This document shows positions 1-7,541 of a DNA stretch of 9,362 nt, one piece after another. Position numbers and translations under genes: made by a program. This DNA comes from Candidatus Shapirobacteria bacterium (GTDB taxonomy: Bacteria; Patescibacteriota; Microgenomatia; UBA12405). Below the pieces are notes generated by a model. The model was not told the origin of the DNA. It ran no database searches and worked only from the letters and a program-made list of their open reading frames with translations. The stretch's first letter is position 1. Each line of letters opens with the position of its first letter. Where the stretch lies: the NCBI GenBank assembly GCA_003647605.1, contig QMND01000018.1:1-9362 (forward strand). Reading direction: 5' to 3'.

Positions 1-1
1 C

Positions 2-1432
2 GGTATACCTTGTCACGCTTTCGACATTAAAAAATCTGGCCGACAATTAATTTGGAAAAACACTAATCCTCAAATATTTACCACTCTCGACGGTAGCCAA
101 CTTCAACTTCACCAAGGCACCCTAGTTATCGCCAATCCTCAAGAAAACTTATCATTGTCTTTTTTAGGTGGACAAAAATGCGCTATTGATTTAAACAGCA
201 ACGACATTATTGTCGAAATGGCCATTTATAAACAAAGCAAAGTCAGAAAAGATTCTCGTCAGCTCAAAACCATTACCGAAGCTAGTATTAGATTAGATAA
301 ATTTTTAGATGCCAACCTAATCCCTCAAGCCTTCGCCCACCTCCAGCATTTAATTAGTCAACATTGTCAGGCTCAAATTTCTAGTCAACTATTTGAGTTC
401 TCTTTACCTCAACCACCAATCAAAAAAATCAAATTTCATCCATCTAAAGTTAGTCAATATGCCGGAATTGAAATAGATTCAGACTTTGCTTTAGACATCC
501 TCAAAAAAATAGATTGCCAAATTCAAAAAAACTCTAAATCTGATCAGTATCTAATCACCCCTCCCAGTCTCCGCAAAGATATTAATATAGAAGAAGATTT
601 AATTGAAGAAATCATCCGCTACTATGGTTATAACAATATTCCTACTGACCAACCCATCTCATCTAAAAAACTAAATGACATCACTCCACCAATTCTCTAC
701 TTAATCGAAACCATCACTAATATCCTCACCAACTCTGGATATGACGAGATTCGTTCTTGGCCACTTATCACTAAAGATGAGTACACCCCTCAACCCAAAC
801 TGGCTGTTCACACCCAAAACAGTATCAACAACCAATACACCATTCTCCGTCAATCTTTAATCACATCAGCCATCAAACAAGCCAAACAATACAGTAAATA
901 TAAATTACCTTCACCTCAATTTTTCGAAGTTGCTAAAGTTTTTAATTTAGATAAATCCAAAAAATTCCCATACCAAGAACATTATTCCCTAGCTATCTTT
1001 AATCAAGACAAAACACAACTCCAATCTCTACTGTCTCACCTCTCTCAACAATTAGGCACAACTATCAACAATCCTCAATATTACTCTGATAAATATGGTC
1101 ATTATCTAGAAATTAACTTAGAAAAAATTAAAATCACCAAAATCCCTCACATCAAAATTGATCAACCAACCACTTCAAAATCAGCTATTGAACTTACATC
1201 TCAAATCATTAATTTAGACGCCAATTTGGAATTAAACCAAAAAACCGATCCTAATAAATTACTTCAAAAATACGCCAAACTAATTGGTCAACCTCTATGG
1301 CAAATTGAAATTACCGACATCTATCACGACACTAACAAAAATGTTTACCGTTACACTTTCCGAGTTTACTATTACAATATTGACGAAAAACAAGCCAAAT
1401 CCCTCCACCTCAAAGTTTTTAACCTAAGCTAG
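2..1432 (+). CDS. pheT: Phenylalanyl-tRNA synthetase beta subunit, 3' part (5' end outside window)
   Basis: This is the beta chain of the cytoplasmic alpha2beta2 enzyme that charges tRNA-Phe; beta carries the editing and tRNA-binding modules. The frame is open from base 2, giving 476 residues. Recognisable family motifs lie before the first possible start (a TTG at 155), so the gene is cut by the window edge and that TTG is an internal Leu. Visible order: B3/B4 editing domain, with CHAFD at residues 4-8, TTLDG near 28-32, a SFLGG stretch just after 52 and TEAS near 92-95; B5 domain about 139-217, with DINIEEDLIEEIIRYYGYN containing the acidic residues D193, E197 and E198; core-like B6/B7 region with LRQSL and FEVAKVF; and a short FDX-ACB-like C-terminus (EITDIYHDT). 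The usual R-[FY]-E-x-G-[VL]-D after TEAS is degenerate (RLDKFLD), and the C-terminus stops earlier than is typical. Both fit a reduced CPR version. It converges on the PBP gene with overlapping stops. Confidence 0.95.
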   Translation, partial: GIPCHAFDIKKSGRQLIWKNTNPQIFTTLDGSQLQLHQGTLVIANPQENLSLSFLGGQKCAIDLNSNDIIVEMAIYKQSKVRKDSRQLKTITEASIRLDKFLDANLIPQAFAHLQHLISQHCQAQISSQLFEFSLPQPPIKKIKFHPSKVSQYAGIEIDSDFALDILKKIDCQIQKNSKSDQYLITPPSLRKDINIEEDLIEEIIRYYGYNNIPTDQPISSKKLNDITPPILYLIETITNILTNSGYDEIRSWPLITKDEYTPQPKLAVHTQNSINNQYTILRQSLITSAIKQAKQYSKYKLPSPQFFEVAKVFNLDKSKKFPYQEHYSLAIFNQDKTQLQSLLSHLSQQLGTTINNPQYYSDKYGHYLEINLEKIKITKIPHIKIDQPTTSKSAIELTSQIINLDANLELNQKTDPNKLLQKYAKLIGQPLWQIEITDIYHDTNKNVYRYTFRVYYYNIDEKQAKSLHLKVFNLS

Positions 1433-4080
1433 GTCGGACTAGGGGATTGAGTTACAGTTGGACTTGGCTCAACTGTTGGCGTTGGACTATCAGTCGGGCT
1501 AACCGCCGGTGTTATTGTCGGCGTCGGCGACGGCGACCAATCCCAAGGCACATTTACTCCAATTTTTGCCTCTCTACTCGCCTTATTACCATCTTTATCT
1601 TTGGCTTCCACCCTCAACTTATATGTTCCATTCTCCAAATGAATATTCGTCTCAAATGGCCTACTATTCCACACTTTTTTCTCATCTCCATCCACCCATA
1701 ACCTAACTTCCACAATCTTTTTTACAGAAGTTGTTTTTATCTTAACATCAAAATCATTACCAACCGTTGATTGGTGAGCTGGACTGTCTATACCAACATT
1801 AACCATTCCATCACTTCGGCAATAATCAGTTGGAGGAAAATATTTATCCTTATCGCTTTGTTGAGAAATCCACTCGTCTATCCCCTCCTGCCACCGATTC
1901 CGACCATTTTTAGAAATCGGATCTTCTTCTTTAAAATTAAAATACTCTCTCTCGTCATAATTATTAGAAGCCACATCATCTGGAGTCGCCAACCCATCCT
2001 TGTCTTTACACACCTTTAGTTTCAAATGAATTGGATCGTCTATAGTCGGCTGAGTTCCATCTACAAAATATTCAGGTCTAGCCTCAAAACCATCATGAGC
2101 TGGATAACCAGATACCCTATCAACATCCATATTAATAATCCCCGCTGGTACAGGAAAATCCTCTTTATTTCTTTTTGGCAATTCAAATAACATTACCTTT
2201 CTCCAAATCGGTGTAGCCCCAGACACACCCGAAGCCACTCTTTTCATTGGTGAATTGTCATTGTTACCCACCCACACATCCAACAAAAAATTAGGTGTCC
2301 AACCCACACACCAATTATCTCGCTTGTCATTAGTTGTTCCCGTTTTAACCGCCACCTGGTAATTAGGAATCACCAGTCCATTAACTCGACCAAAAGTTAG
2401 CTCTCTAGCCGAATTGTCAGTCAAAATATGAGAAATTAAAAAGGCATTTTTTTCATCTATCACCTGCTTACCCACCACATCTCTGTATTCTTCCAAAACC
2501 CTACCCTTTCTATCTTCCACTTTTAAAACCCCCACCAAATCCACCTTTTTTCCTCCGTTAGCAAAAGCACTATAAGCCTCAGCCATTTCAGTCATCTTGA
2601 CTTCAGCCCCTCCCAAAGTTACAGCCAATCCAAACCTTCTCAAATTCTCTTTAGTTGGCTCTAAAGTCGTTAAACCCATATCAAAAGCTGTTTTTAACAT
2701 GTTTTCTACTCCCACCCTAGCCAACATTTTAACCGCTGTCGTGTTTATTGAATTTCCCAAAGCATAGCGCAAAGACAAAGGACCAGTAAATTTACCAGTA
2801 TAATTGTGAGGTTTGTAATCTTTCTGTCCCGCTCCACCAGGAAAAACCACTGGTGTGTCCATAATCATACTAGCTGGAGTATAACCTCTATTCAAAGCCG
2901 TCAAATAAGTAATCGGCTTAATCGACGATCCTGGTTGTCTTAAGGCCTGACTAACCACATTAAACTTCCCATCGGTTTCATCAGAAAAATAGCCCCTAGA
3001 ACCAACCATAGTTAAAACCTGTCCATTTTTTGGATTAACACCAATCAAAGCCCCATTACTAATCCCTAACCTTTTGGCTTTATCTATCTCCGAAGCTACA
3101 ATTTCCTCTGCCTTTTCTTGTAAATCCAAATCCAAACTAGTAATCACTTTCAACCCCCCACCTTCAACCACCTCTTCACTGTATCTTTCCGCTAACCTTT
3201 CTTTAACCCACAAAACAAAATGAGGTGCCTTAATCGTGCTTTTTCCCTTATCGAAACTGTAATTCTCTACCTGCTTAATCGTCTCTTTTTCCAACTCACC
3301 GCTTATATAACCATCTTCTCTCATTCTTTTCAATACACTCTTAGTCCTAGCTATATAAGCCTTAGGGTTTTTAGAAAAAGGTGAATATACACTGGGTCTT
3401 TGGGGTAAACCAGCTAAAATAGCCGACTCAACCAAGTCCAATTCCTTAACCTTTTTACCAAAATACTGTTCCGAAGCCGGACCAACCCCCCAAGCCGTGC
3501 CTCCATAAGAAACTTCATTTAAATACATCAACAAAATCTCATCTTTCTTGTATTTCTTTTCAATTTGCACCGCCAACATAAACTCCCTAATTTTTCTAAC
3601 CACTGTTCTTTCCGAACTCAACAAAACATTCTTAACTAACTGTTGAGTTAAAGTCGATCCACCAATTAACCGATGTTTCAAAATCATATCTTTAGCAATT
3701 CTTAAAGGAGTTAAAGGATCAAAACCTTTATGTTCATAAAAACTTTTATCCTCAATAGCAATAGTAGCCTGTTTCAAATAATCAGGAATGTCTTCCCAGT
3801 CTACCGGTTCTCTTTTTACATCTTTGTAAACATCGTAAAGCAACTTTTCATTCCTATCATATAATTTACTAGCAAAACCATCTCGTCTAACCACACTCTT
3901 TGGATTAGGCAAGTCTCTGGCAAACCAAGCAAACAATACCACCGTCATCAACAAACCAACCACTATCATTAAAGCCCCCAAACTAAAAAACCACAACCAT
4001 AATTTTTTTCCACCGACCCGCTTTAATTTCCTCCAAAAGCTCCACAATTTTCTCTTCCATCTTCTTAACTTTTTTTTCAT
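1429..4080 (-). CDS. Class A penicillin-binding protein (PBP1A type), bifunctional glycosyltransferase/transpeptidase with Ig-like C-terminus
   Basis: Polymerises lipid II into glycan strands and cross-links the peptides, anchored in the membrane and acting outside. From ATG 4080 it is 883 aa: a Lys/Arg/Trp-rich cytoplasmic N-terminus (1-27); one membrane segment (about 29-53); a GT51 domain with the catalytic Glu in IEDKSFYEHKGFD (E110), GGSTLTQQLVKN (140-151) and a KIREFMLAVQIE/KKDEILLMYLNEV stretch; a transpeptidase with SSIK (nucleophile S385, K388), SIN (444-446) and KTGT (579-582). All catalytic motifs are intact. Beyond it lie an acidic linker with two Cys (691, 754) that could form a disulfide, an Ig-like domain (about 760-843) and a Pro/Ser/Thr tail (848-883). 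The frame can also start at TTG 4086 (885 aa); ATG 4080 is preferred because it is a strong codon 2 nt after the stop of the upstream mini-ORF. No Shine-Dalgarno is visible for either. Equivalent to ponA/mrcA in other bacteria, where the Ig/PT extension is usually absent. Confidence 0.96.
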   Translation of the reverse strand: MKKKLRRWKRKLWSFWRKLKRVGGKKLWLWFFSLGALMIVVGLLMTVVLFAWFARDLPNPKSVVRRDGFASKLYDRNEKLLYDVYKDVKREPVDWEDIPDYLKQATIAIEDKSFYEHKGFDPLTPLRIAKDMILKHRLIGGSTLTQQLVKNVLLSSERTVVRKIREFMLAVQIEKKYKKDEILLMYLNEVSYGGTAWGVGPASEQYFGKKVKELDLVESAILAGLPQRPSVYSPFSKNPKAYIARTKSVLKRMREDGYISGELEKETIKQVENYSFDKGKSTIKAPHFVLWVKERLAERYSEEVVEGGGLKVITSLDLDLQEKAEEIVASEIDKAKRLGISNGALIGVNPKNGQVLTMVGSRGYFSDETDGKFNVVSQALRQPGSSIKPITYLTALNRGYTPASMIMDTPVVFPGGAGQKDYKPHNYTGKFTGPLSLRYALGNSINTTAVKMLARVGVENMLKTAFDMGLTTLEPTKENLRRFGLAVTLGGAEVKMTEMAEAYSAFANGGKKVDLVGVLKVEDRKGRVLEEYRDVVGKQVIDEKNAFLISHILTDNSARELTFGRVNGLVIPNYQVAVKTGTTNDKRDNWCVGWTPNFLLDVWVGNNDNSPMKRVASGVSGATPIWRKVMLFELPKRNKEDFPVPAGIINMDVDRVSGYPAHDGFEARPEYFVDGTQPTIDDPIHLKLKVCKDKDGLATPDDVASNNYDEREYFNFKEEDPISKNGRNRWQEGIDEWISQQSDKDKYFPPTDYCRSDGMVNVGIDSPAHQSTVGNDFDVKIKTTSVKKIVEVRLWVDGDEKKVWNSRPFETNIHLENGTYKLRVEAKDKDGNKASREAKIGVNVPWDWSPSPTPTITPAVSPTDSPTPTVEPSPTVTQSPSPT
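1432..1539 (-). other. Region encoding the Pro/Ser/Thr-rich low-complexity tail of the PBP
   Basis: The last 36 codons of the PBP gene encode an imperfect repeat of SPTPT/SPTDS/EPSPT type units, with no hydrophobic anchor and no sortase-type signal after it. Tails like this on extracellular proteins usually act as flexible, wall-spanning or glycosylated linkers; here it is the terminus itself, so its role is unclear. At the DNA level it is a diverged GC-richer repeat, a plausible site for slippage-driven length variation between strains. Confidence 0.8.
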
Positions 4081-4082
4081 CT

Positions 4083-4199
4083 TCAAAACAAGGTACTTAA
4101 AAAAGGTAACAAGCTCGACAATAACAATAAAAAAGTGGCCAATATCAAAATCGCCTTTTTGATACTTTTCTTTTTAATTTTCTTTCCCAAAATTTTCAT
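4083..4199 (-). CDS. Possible 38-aa membrane mini-protein in front of the PBP gene
   Basis: An ORF running from ATG 4199 to TGA 4083-4085 reads MKILGKKIKKKSIKKAILIL followed by a Leu/Phe-rich hydrophobic stretch ending LSTLF. It has a Lys-rich N-terminus of about 15 residues and one hydrophobic segment of about 22, the layout of a small N-in membrane protein. Its stop is followed by AG and then the PBP ATG, a spacing that would allow translational coupling, which matters because the PBP start lacks a ribosome-binding site. A weak GAG lies just before the ATG. Caution: this strand is T-rich here, so any open frame would look hydrophobic, and 38 codons can stay open by chance. It could be a leader peptide for PBP translation, a small PBP partner, or nothing. 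No family is recognised. Confidence 0.4.
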   Translation of the reverse strand: MKILGKKIKKKSIKKAILILATFLLLLSSLLPFLSTLF

Positions 4200-4221
4200 A
4201 CTCAAATGATAACATAAACAG

Positions 4222-6246
4222 ATGACAAATAGCTTAAATTCCCTGATTGGAATTGGTCCTAAAACTAGTCAAAAACTCCAACAATTAGGCATTTCTCAGC
4301 CCCAACACCTACTCTACCATTACCCGTCTTCTTACCTAGACTTCTCCCATTTTACTACCATTTCCAAACTTAAACCCCAACAACCTGCCAGTTTAAAAGT
4401 CAAAGTTATCTCCTTCAAAAACATTTTTACTCGACAACACCGCAATTTACAAATCTGCCAAGTCAAAGATAAAACCGGTCAAATCGACCTCATTTGGTTT
4501 AACTCGCCTTTTTTATCTAGAGTCATCAAAAGAGGACAGTCCTTAACCATCGCTGGCACTCCCAATCTTTACAAAAACAAATTAACTATTTTTACTCCTA
4601 ATTACGGTAATTTTAATGCTGGCCAAATCATTCCCAAATATCCAGCCACCCAAGGACTTTCCTCTAAAAAAATTCGTAAAATTATTAATCAAAACTTAAA
4701 TCAATTATTAAAAGAACACAAGTCTAAACTGCCATCACCTCTTCTCAAAAAATATAAACTTCTGCCTCTACCTCAAGCTCTACAACAAATTCACCAACCA
4801 TCAAATCAAACCAAACTTCAACAAGCCCGTTTCCGTTTGGCTGTAGACGAACTACTGGCCCTACAAAGCCAATCATATCTACTCAAACAACAATGGCTCA
4901 AAAACAAACCCAGTCACATTTTCAAAACCAATTCCACTATTCAAAAACAAATCTCCACCTTTATCAAAAATTTGCCCTTTCAACTAACCTCTGGCCAAAA
5001 ACAAGCCTGGCAACAAATCAGCCGTGATTTGATTTCTACCACCAAAACTACTAACCGTCTCCTTGTCGGCGATGTTGGTTGTGGTAAAACCATTATTGCT
5101 GTCCTAGCCACTTTTTTAGCCCACCTCAATCATCAAACATCTCTGCTTCTAGCTCCCACTGAATTATTGGCTCAGCAACACTTCCAAACTTTCAAAAATC
5201 ATTTTAAAAATCTCAACATCAATCTCCACCTACTAACTTCCCAATCCAAAAAATCCTTGGCTAAAATCAAACCAGGCGATATTATTATTTCTACCCATGC
5301 CATTCTCTATCAACAGAAAAAATTACTTCAACAATTAGCTTTAGTCATCATTGACGAACAGCACAAATTTGGAGTCAAACAACGGTCAGCCTTCCAATCT
5401 CTCCAACATAAACCTCACACCATTACAATGACCGCCACCCCCATCCCTCGAACCATCGCTCTAACTCTTTTGGCTAACCTTGACTTGTCGATCATCAAAA
5501 CCATGCCCAAAAAACGGCTCAAAACCAAAACTTTTGTGGTTCCTAAAAATAAAATTAAAGATTGCTATAGCTGGATAGCCAACCAAATTAAACAAAAACA
5601 AACCCAAGCTTTCATCGTTTGTCCATTTGTTAATCCATCAGAGCAAATGGATACCGTCAAATCAGCTACTCAAGAGTTTCAAATTTTATCCAAACAAGTT
5701 TTTCCTAAATTTAAACTAGAACTTCTACACGGACAAATTAAAAGCCAAAAACGACAAAAAATTATCCAACAATTCCAACAAAACAAAATAAATATTTTGG
5801 TTACCACCCCCATCATCGAAGTTGGTATTGATATTCCCAATGCCAACATCATGATTATTCAGTCAGCTGATCGTTTTGGTTTAGCCCAGCTCCATCAACT
5901 CAGAGGTAGAATTGGTCGAGGTCAACAACAAAGTTATTGTTATCTTTTTCATGATTCAAAAAATGAATCAGCTACCAATCGTCTCAACTTTTTGGCCAAA
6001 CATCATTTAGGTATTGAAATTGCTGAATATGATTTGAAGAATAGGGGACCGGGACAAGTTTTTTCCACTCTCCAACACGGCTTTCCTTCTCTAAAACTAG
6101 CTCAATTATCTAATACCAAACTTATAGAATTGTCTAAAAAAATAATGGAAGATATCATTCACAACCACCATAACTTCAATTTAAAACAACTTCTCAACCC
6201 TATCTCTACTTCCAATTCCACCACCATCTCCCCTATGACTAACTAA
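4222..6246 (+). CDS. recG: ATP-dependent DNA helicase RecG
   Basis: Branch-migration helicase that reverses stalled replication forks and processes Holliday junctions. The 674 aa compare with 693 in E. coli, so it is essentially full length. A helix-hairpin-like start (SLIGIGPKTSQKLQQLGI) leads into the OB-fold wedge domain (about 55-130). Helicase motifs follow: Walker A GDVGCGKT (283-290), APTELLAQQH (311-320), the RecG-type DEQH box (378-381) followed by KFGVKQR, TATPIPRTIAL (404-414), VTTPIIEVGIDIPNA (527-541) and QLRGRIGRG (559-567). The RecG-specific C-terminus is present as DLKNRGPGQVFSTLQHG (604-620). The ATG at 4222 is the first start giving the expected N-terminus; no Shine-Dalgarno or clear sigma-70 promoter is visible upstream. 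It diverges from the PBP and converges on the Nudix gene with an 11-nt gap. The protein is unusually Gln-rich (about 70 Gln by hand count), which reflects the C/A-rich + strand more than function. Confidence 0.97.
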   Translation: MTNSLNSLIGIGPKTSQKLQQLGISQPQHLLYHYPSSYLDFSHFTTISKLKPQQPASLKVKVISFKNIFTRQHRNLQICQVKDKTGQIDLIWFNSPFLSRVIKRGQSLTIAGTPNLYKNKLTIFTPNYGNFNAGQIIPKYPATQGLSSKKIRKIINQNLNQLLKEHKSKLPSPLLKKYKLLPLPQALQQIHQPSNQTKLQQARFRLAVDELLALQSQSYLLKQQWLKNKPSHIFKTNSTIQKQISTFIKNLPFQLTSGQKQAWQQISRDLISTTKTTNRLLVGDVGCGKTIIAVLATFLAHLNHQTSLLLAPTELLAQQHFQTFKNHFKNLNINLHLLTSQSKKSLAKIKPGDIIISTHAILYQQKKLLQQLALVIIDEQHKFGVKQRSAFQSLQHKPHTITMTATPIPRTIALTLLANLDLSIIKTMPKKRLKTKTFVVPKNKIKDCYSWIANQIKQKQTQAFIVCPFVNPSEQMDTVKSATQEFQILSKQVFPKFKLELLHGQIKSQKRQKIIQQFQQNKINILVTTPIIEVGIDIPNANIMIIQSADRFGLAQLHQLRGRIGRGQQQSYCYLFHDSKNESATNRLNFLAKHHLGIEIAEYDLKNRGPGQVFSTLQHGFPSLKLAQLSNTKLIELSKKIMEDIIHNHHNFNLKQLLNPISTSNSTTISPMTN

Positions 6247-6257
6247 AATCATATTTT

Positions 6258-6740
6258 TCAAGCCATCTTAAACTCAGCCAAAACCTTTTCAATCGTATTC
6301 CTATAATTAGTAAAATTACTATCATCATGATCAATACTATTCAGCATTTCCTCCAAACTAGCCCACTTAAAAGCCTGTGTTTCTTTTTCATTTATTTTGA
6401 TATTATCCTCATCTCCTATATATTCAACCACCAAAAATTCCTGTCTTTGACCCCGCCAGCGATAACCAGCCAATCTCAACGATTTCTCTGACCAATCAAA
6501 CTGATTGGTATAAACACTTTTTCCCACAATTCTAAAATCCCTGTTTCCAATTTCTTCCTCCAATTCTCTCTTAGCCGCCTCCTCCACACTTTCTCCTGCC
6601 TCAATTCCACCTTGTGGAAATTTCCACCAATCTGGTTCAAAACCCAAATTTTGAATCAACAAAAATTTGTCTCCCCTAAACACCAGCGAACACACATTGT
6701 GTCTATATGGCAAATCCTCAACTCCAACATCTTTCTTCAC
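6258..6740 (-). CDS. Nudix hydrolase, RppH-like (RNA pyrophosphohydrolase / dinucleoside polyphosphate hydrolase)
   Basis: 160 aa. Hydrolyses a nucleoside-diphosphate-linked substrate using a Mg-binding Nudix box, here complete: G44, E50, R58-E59-L60, E62-E63 and G65. The box is preceded by WWKFPQGGIEAGE, close to the WQFPQGG signature of RppH and Ap4A hydrolases. The N-terminal YRHNVCSLVF and the later GQRQEFLVVEYIGDE also line up with RppH (YRPNV, GQKQKWFLLQ). Likely roles are 5'-triphosphate removal from mRNA to start decay, or Ap4A clearance; sequence alone does not decide. The start is GTG at 6740: the frame is closed by TAG four codons upstream and no other good start lies nearby. No Shine-Dalgarno is visible. 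The stop is TGA. It is 66 nt downstream of the methyltransferase gene on the same strand, but its strong C-over-G skew on the + strand groups it with the core genes rather than with that cassette. Confidence 0.94.
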   Translation of the reverse strand: MKKDVGVEDLPYRHNVCSLVFRGDKFLLIQNLGFEPDWWKFPQGGIEAGESVEEAAKRELEEEIGNRDFRIVGKSVYTNQFDWSEKSLRLAGYRWRGQRQEFLVVEYIGDEDNIKINEKETQAFKWASLEEMLNSIDHDDSNFTNYRNTIEKVLAEFKMA

Positions 6741-6806
6741 AAACCAATTCTAAAACAAGTCTCTATTAATAACAACCCATACAACCAACGAAAATAACAA
6801 ACTACA

Positions 6807-7541
6807 CTATTTTTTTGCAATCACATACAAACTAGCCCACTCCCTTTTAGGATTAGCAATTGTTTCATCAAAATTCCACAATCCTACAGTTTTGAAACCA
6901 ACAGATTTTAACAAAAACTCCATCTTCTCAAAATCATATGTCCAAAGATGGGGAGTATAAATATCATCATCGTCTTGATCCCTAAAATGATAATTTACCA
7001 AATCTATGTATGTATTAAAATCTCCCAAACAACTCCTTTTTGAATACCATTTACTAATCATCTTTTTGTAAAAATCAACATCTCTTTCTACATACTTATT
7101 TAAAATAAGTTCCCCATCAGGAACACCGAGAATCAACTCTCCTCCTTGTTTCAAAACTCTATAGCACTCACTAACAAACTTTTTGACAGAAACTGGATAA
7201 TCAATGTGTTCCAAAAAATGTTCGCTAAAAATATGATCAACTGTAGAATCTTGTAAAGGGATATATTCTCTAATGTCAAAAACAACATCCGCAGGAGGAC
7301 ATATATCTATGTTTAAATATCCAGCAAGCACATGACTGCCTCCACCTATTTGAACTTTTCTCGTTTGAAATTTTAATTCAAGTTTAGCAAGCTCATCCTT
7401 CCCCTTAACATGATTTTCATAAAGAACGATTTCTTTTTGCAAACGTCTACAAGCCCTTGCTAAACCATGAGTAATATCCCTTGAAGAGAGAACTTTAATT
7501 AAAACATCCTTCAAATCCCGTATTTTCGACATTTTAGCCAT
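6807..7541 (-). CDS. SAM-dependent methyltransferase, class I, COG4627-like
   Basis: 244 aa from ATG 7541. A Rossmann-fold methyltransferase: SAM-binding motif I is KVQIGGGSHVLAGYLNID (62-79), a variant of the KLNLGCG...GWxNxD signature of COG4627-type enzymes with the usual Cys replaced by Gly; D79 and the VVFDI stretch follow; VDHIFSEHFLEHIDY (101-115) matches the 'iysshvLEH' segment; RVLKQGGELILGVPD (128-142) is the post-core strand. The N-terminal 60 residues are charged and helical-looking; 143-200 is a substrate-facing insertion with several aromatics and a DQDDDD run. Relatives often modify glycans, lipids or small molecules, so no substrate is assigned. An in-frame TTG at 7604 would give 265 aa but overlaps the upstream gene by 71 nt, so it is disfavoured. 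ATG 7532 (241 aa), 1 nt after the upstream stop, is equally possible. Downstream member of the three-gene cassette. Confidence 0.9.
   Translation of the reverse strand: MAKMSKIRDLKDVLIKVLSSRDITHGLARACRRLQKEIVLYENHVKGKDELAKLELKFQTRKVQIGGGSHVLAGYLNIDICPPADVVFDIREYIPLQDSTVDHIFSEHFLEHIDYPVSVKKFVSECYRVLKQGGELILGVPDGELILNKYVERDVDFYKKMISKWYSKRSCLGDFNTYIDLVNYHFRDQDDDDIYTPHLWTYDFEKMEFLLKSVGFKTVGLWNFDETIANPKREWASLYVIAKK

Noticed and set aside
155..157. TTG as the start of the first gene
   Set aside because: The frame is open to base 2 and encodes PheT motifs (CHAFD, TTLDG) before it, so this is an internal Leu codon.
1422..1434. Inverted repeat ACCTA-AGC-TAGGT as a bidirectional terminator between pheT and the PBP gene
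   Set aside because: Only a 5-bp stem, and no T-run follows it on either strand. It lies in coding sequence of both genes and probably comes from the overlapping stops.
1447..2019. Small + strand ORFs opposite the PBP gene
   Set aside because: Antisense shadows of a fully conserved coding region, with no family motif and low-complexity translations.
4081..4221. Divergent sigma-70 promoters for recG and the PBP gene
   Set aside because: Partial -10-like words (GATACT, CATACT, TATGTT) occur, but none has a matching -35 at proper spacing in this AT-rich DNA.
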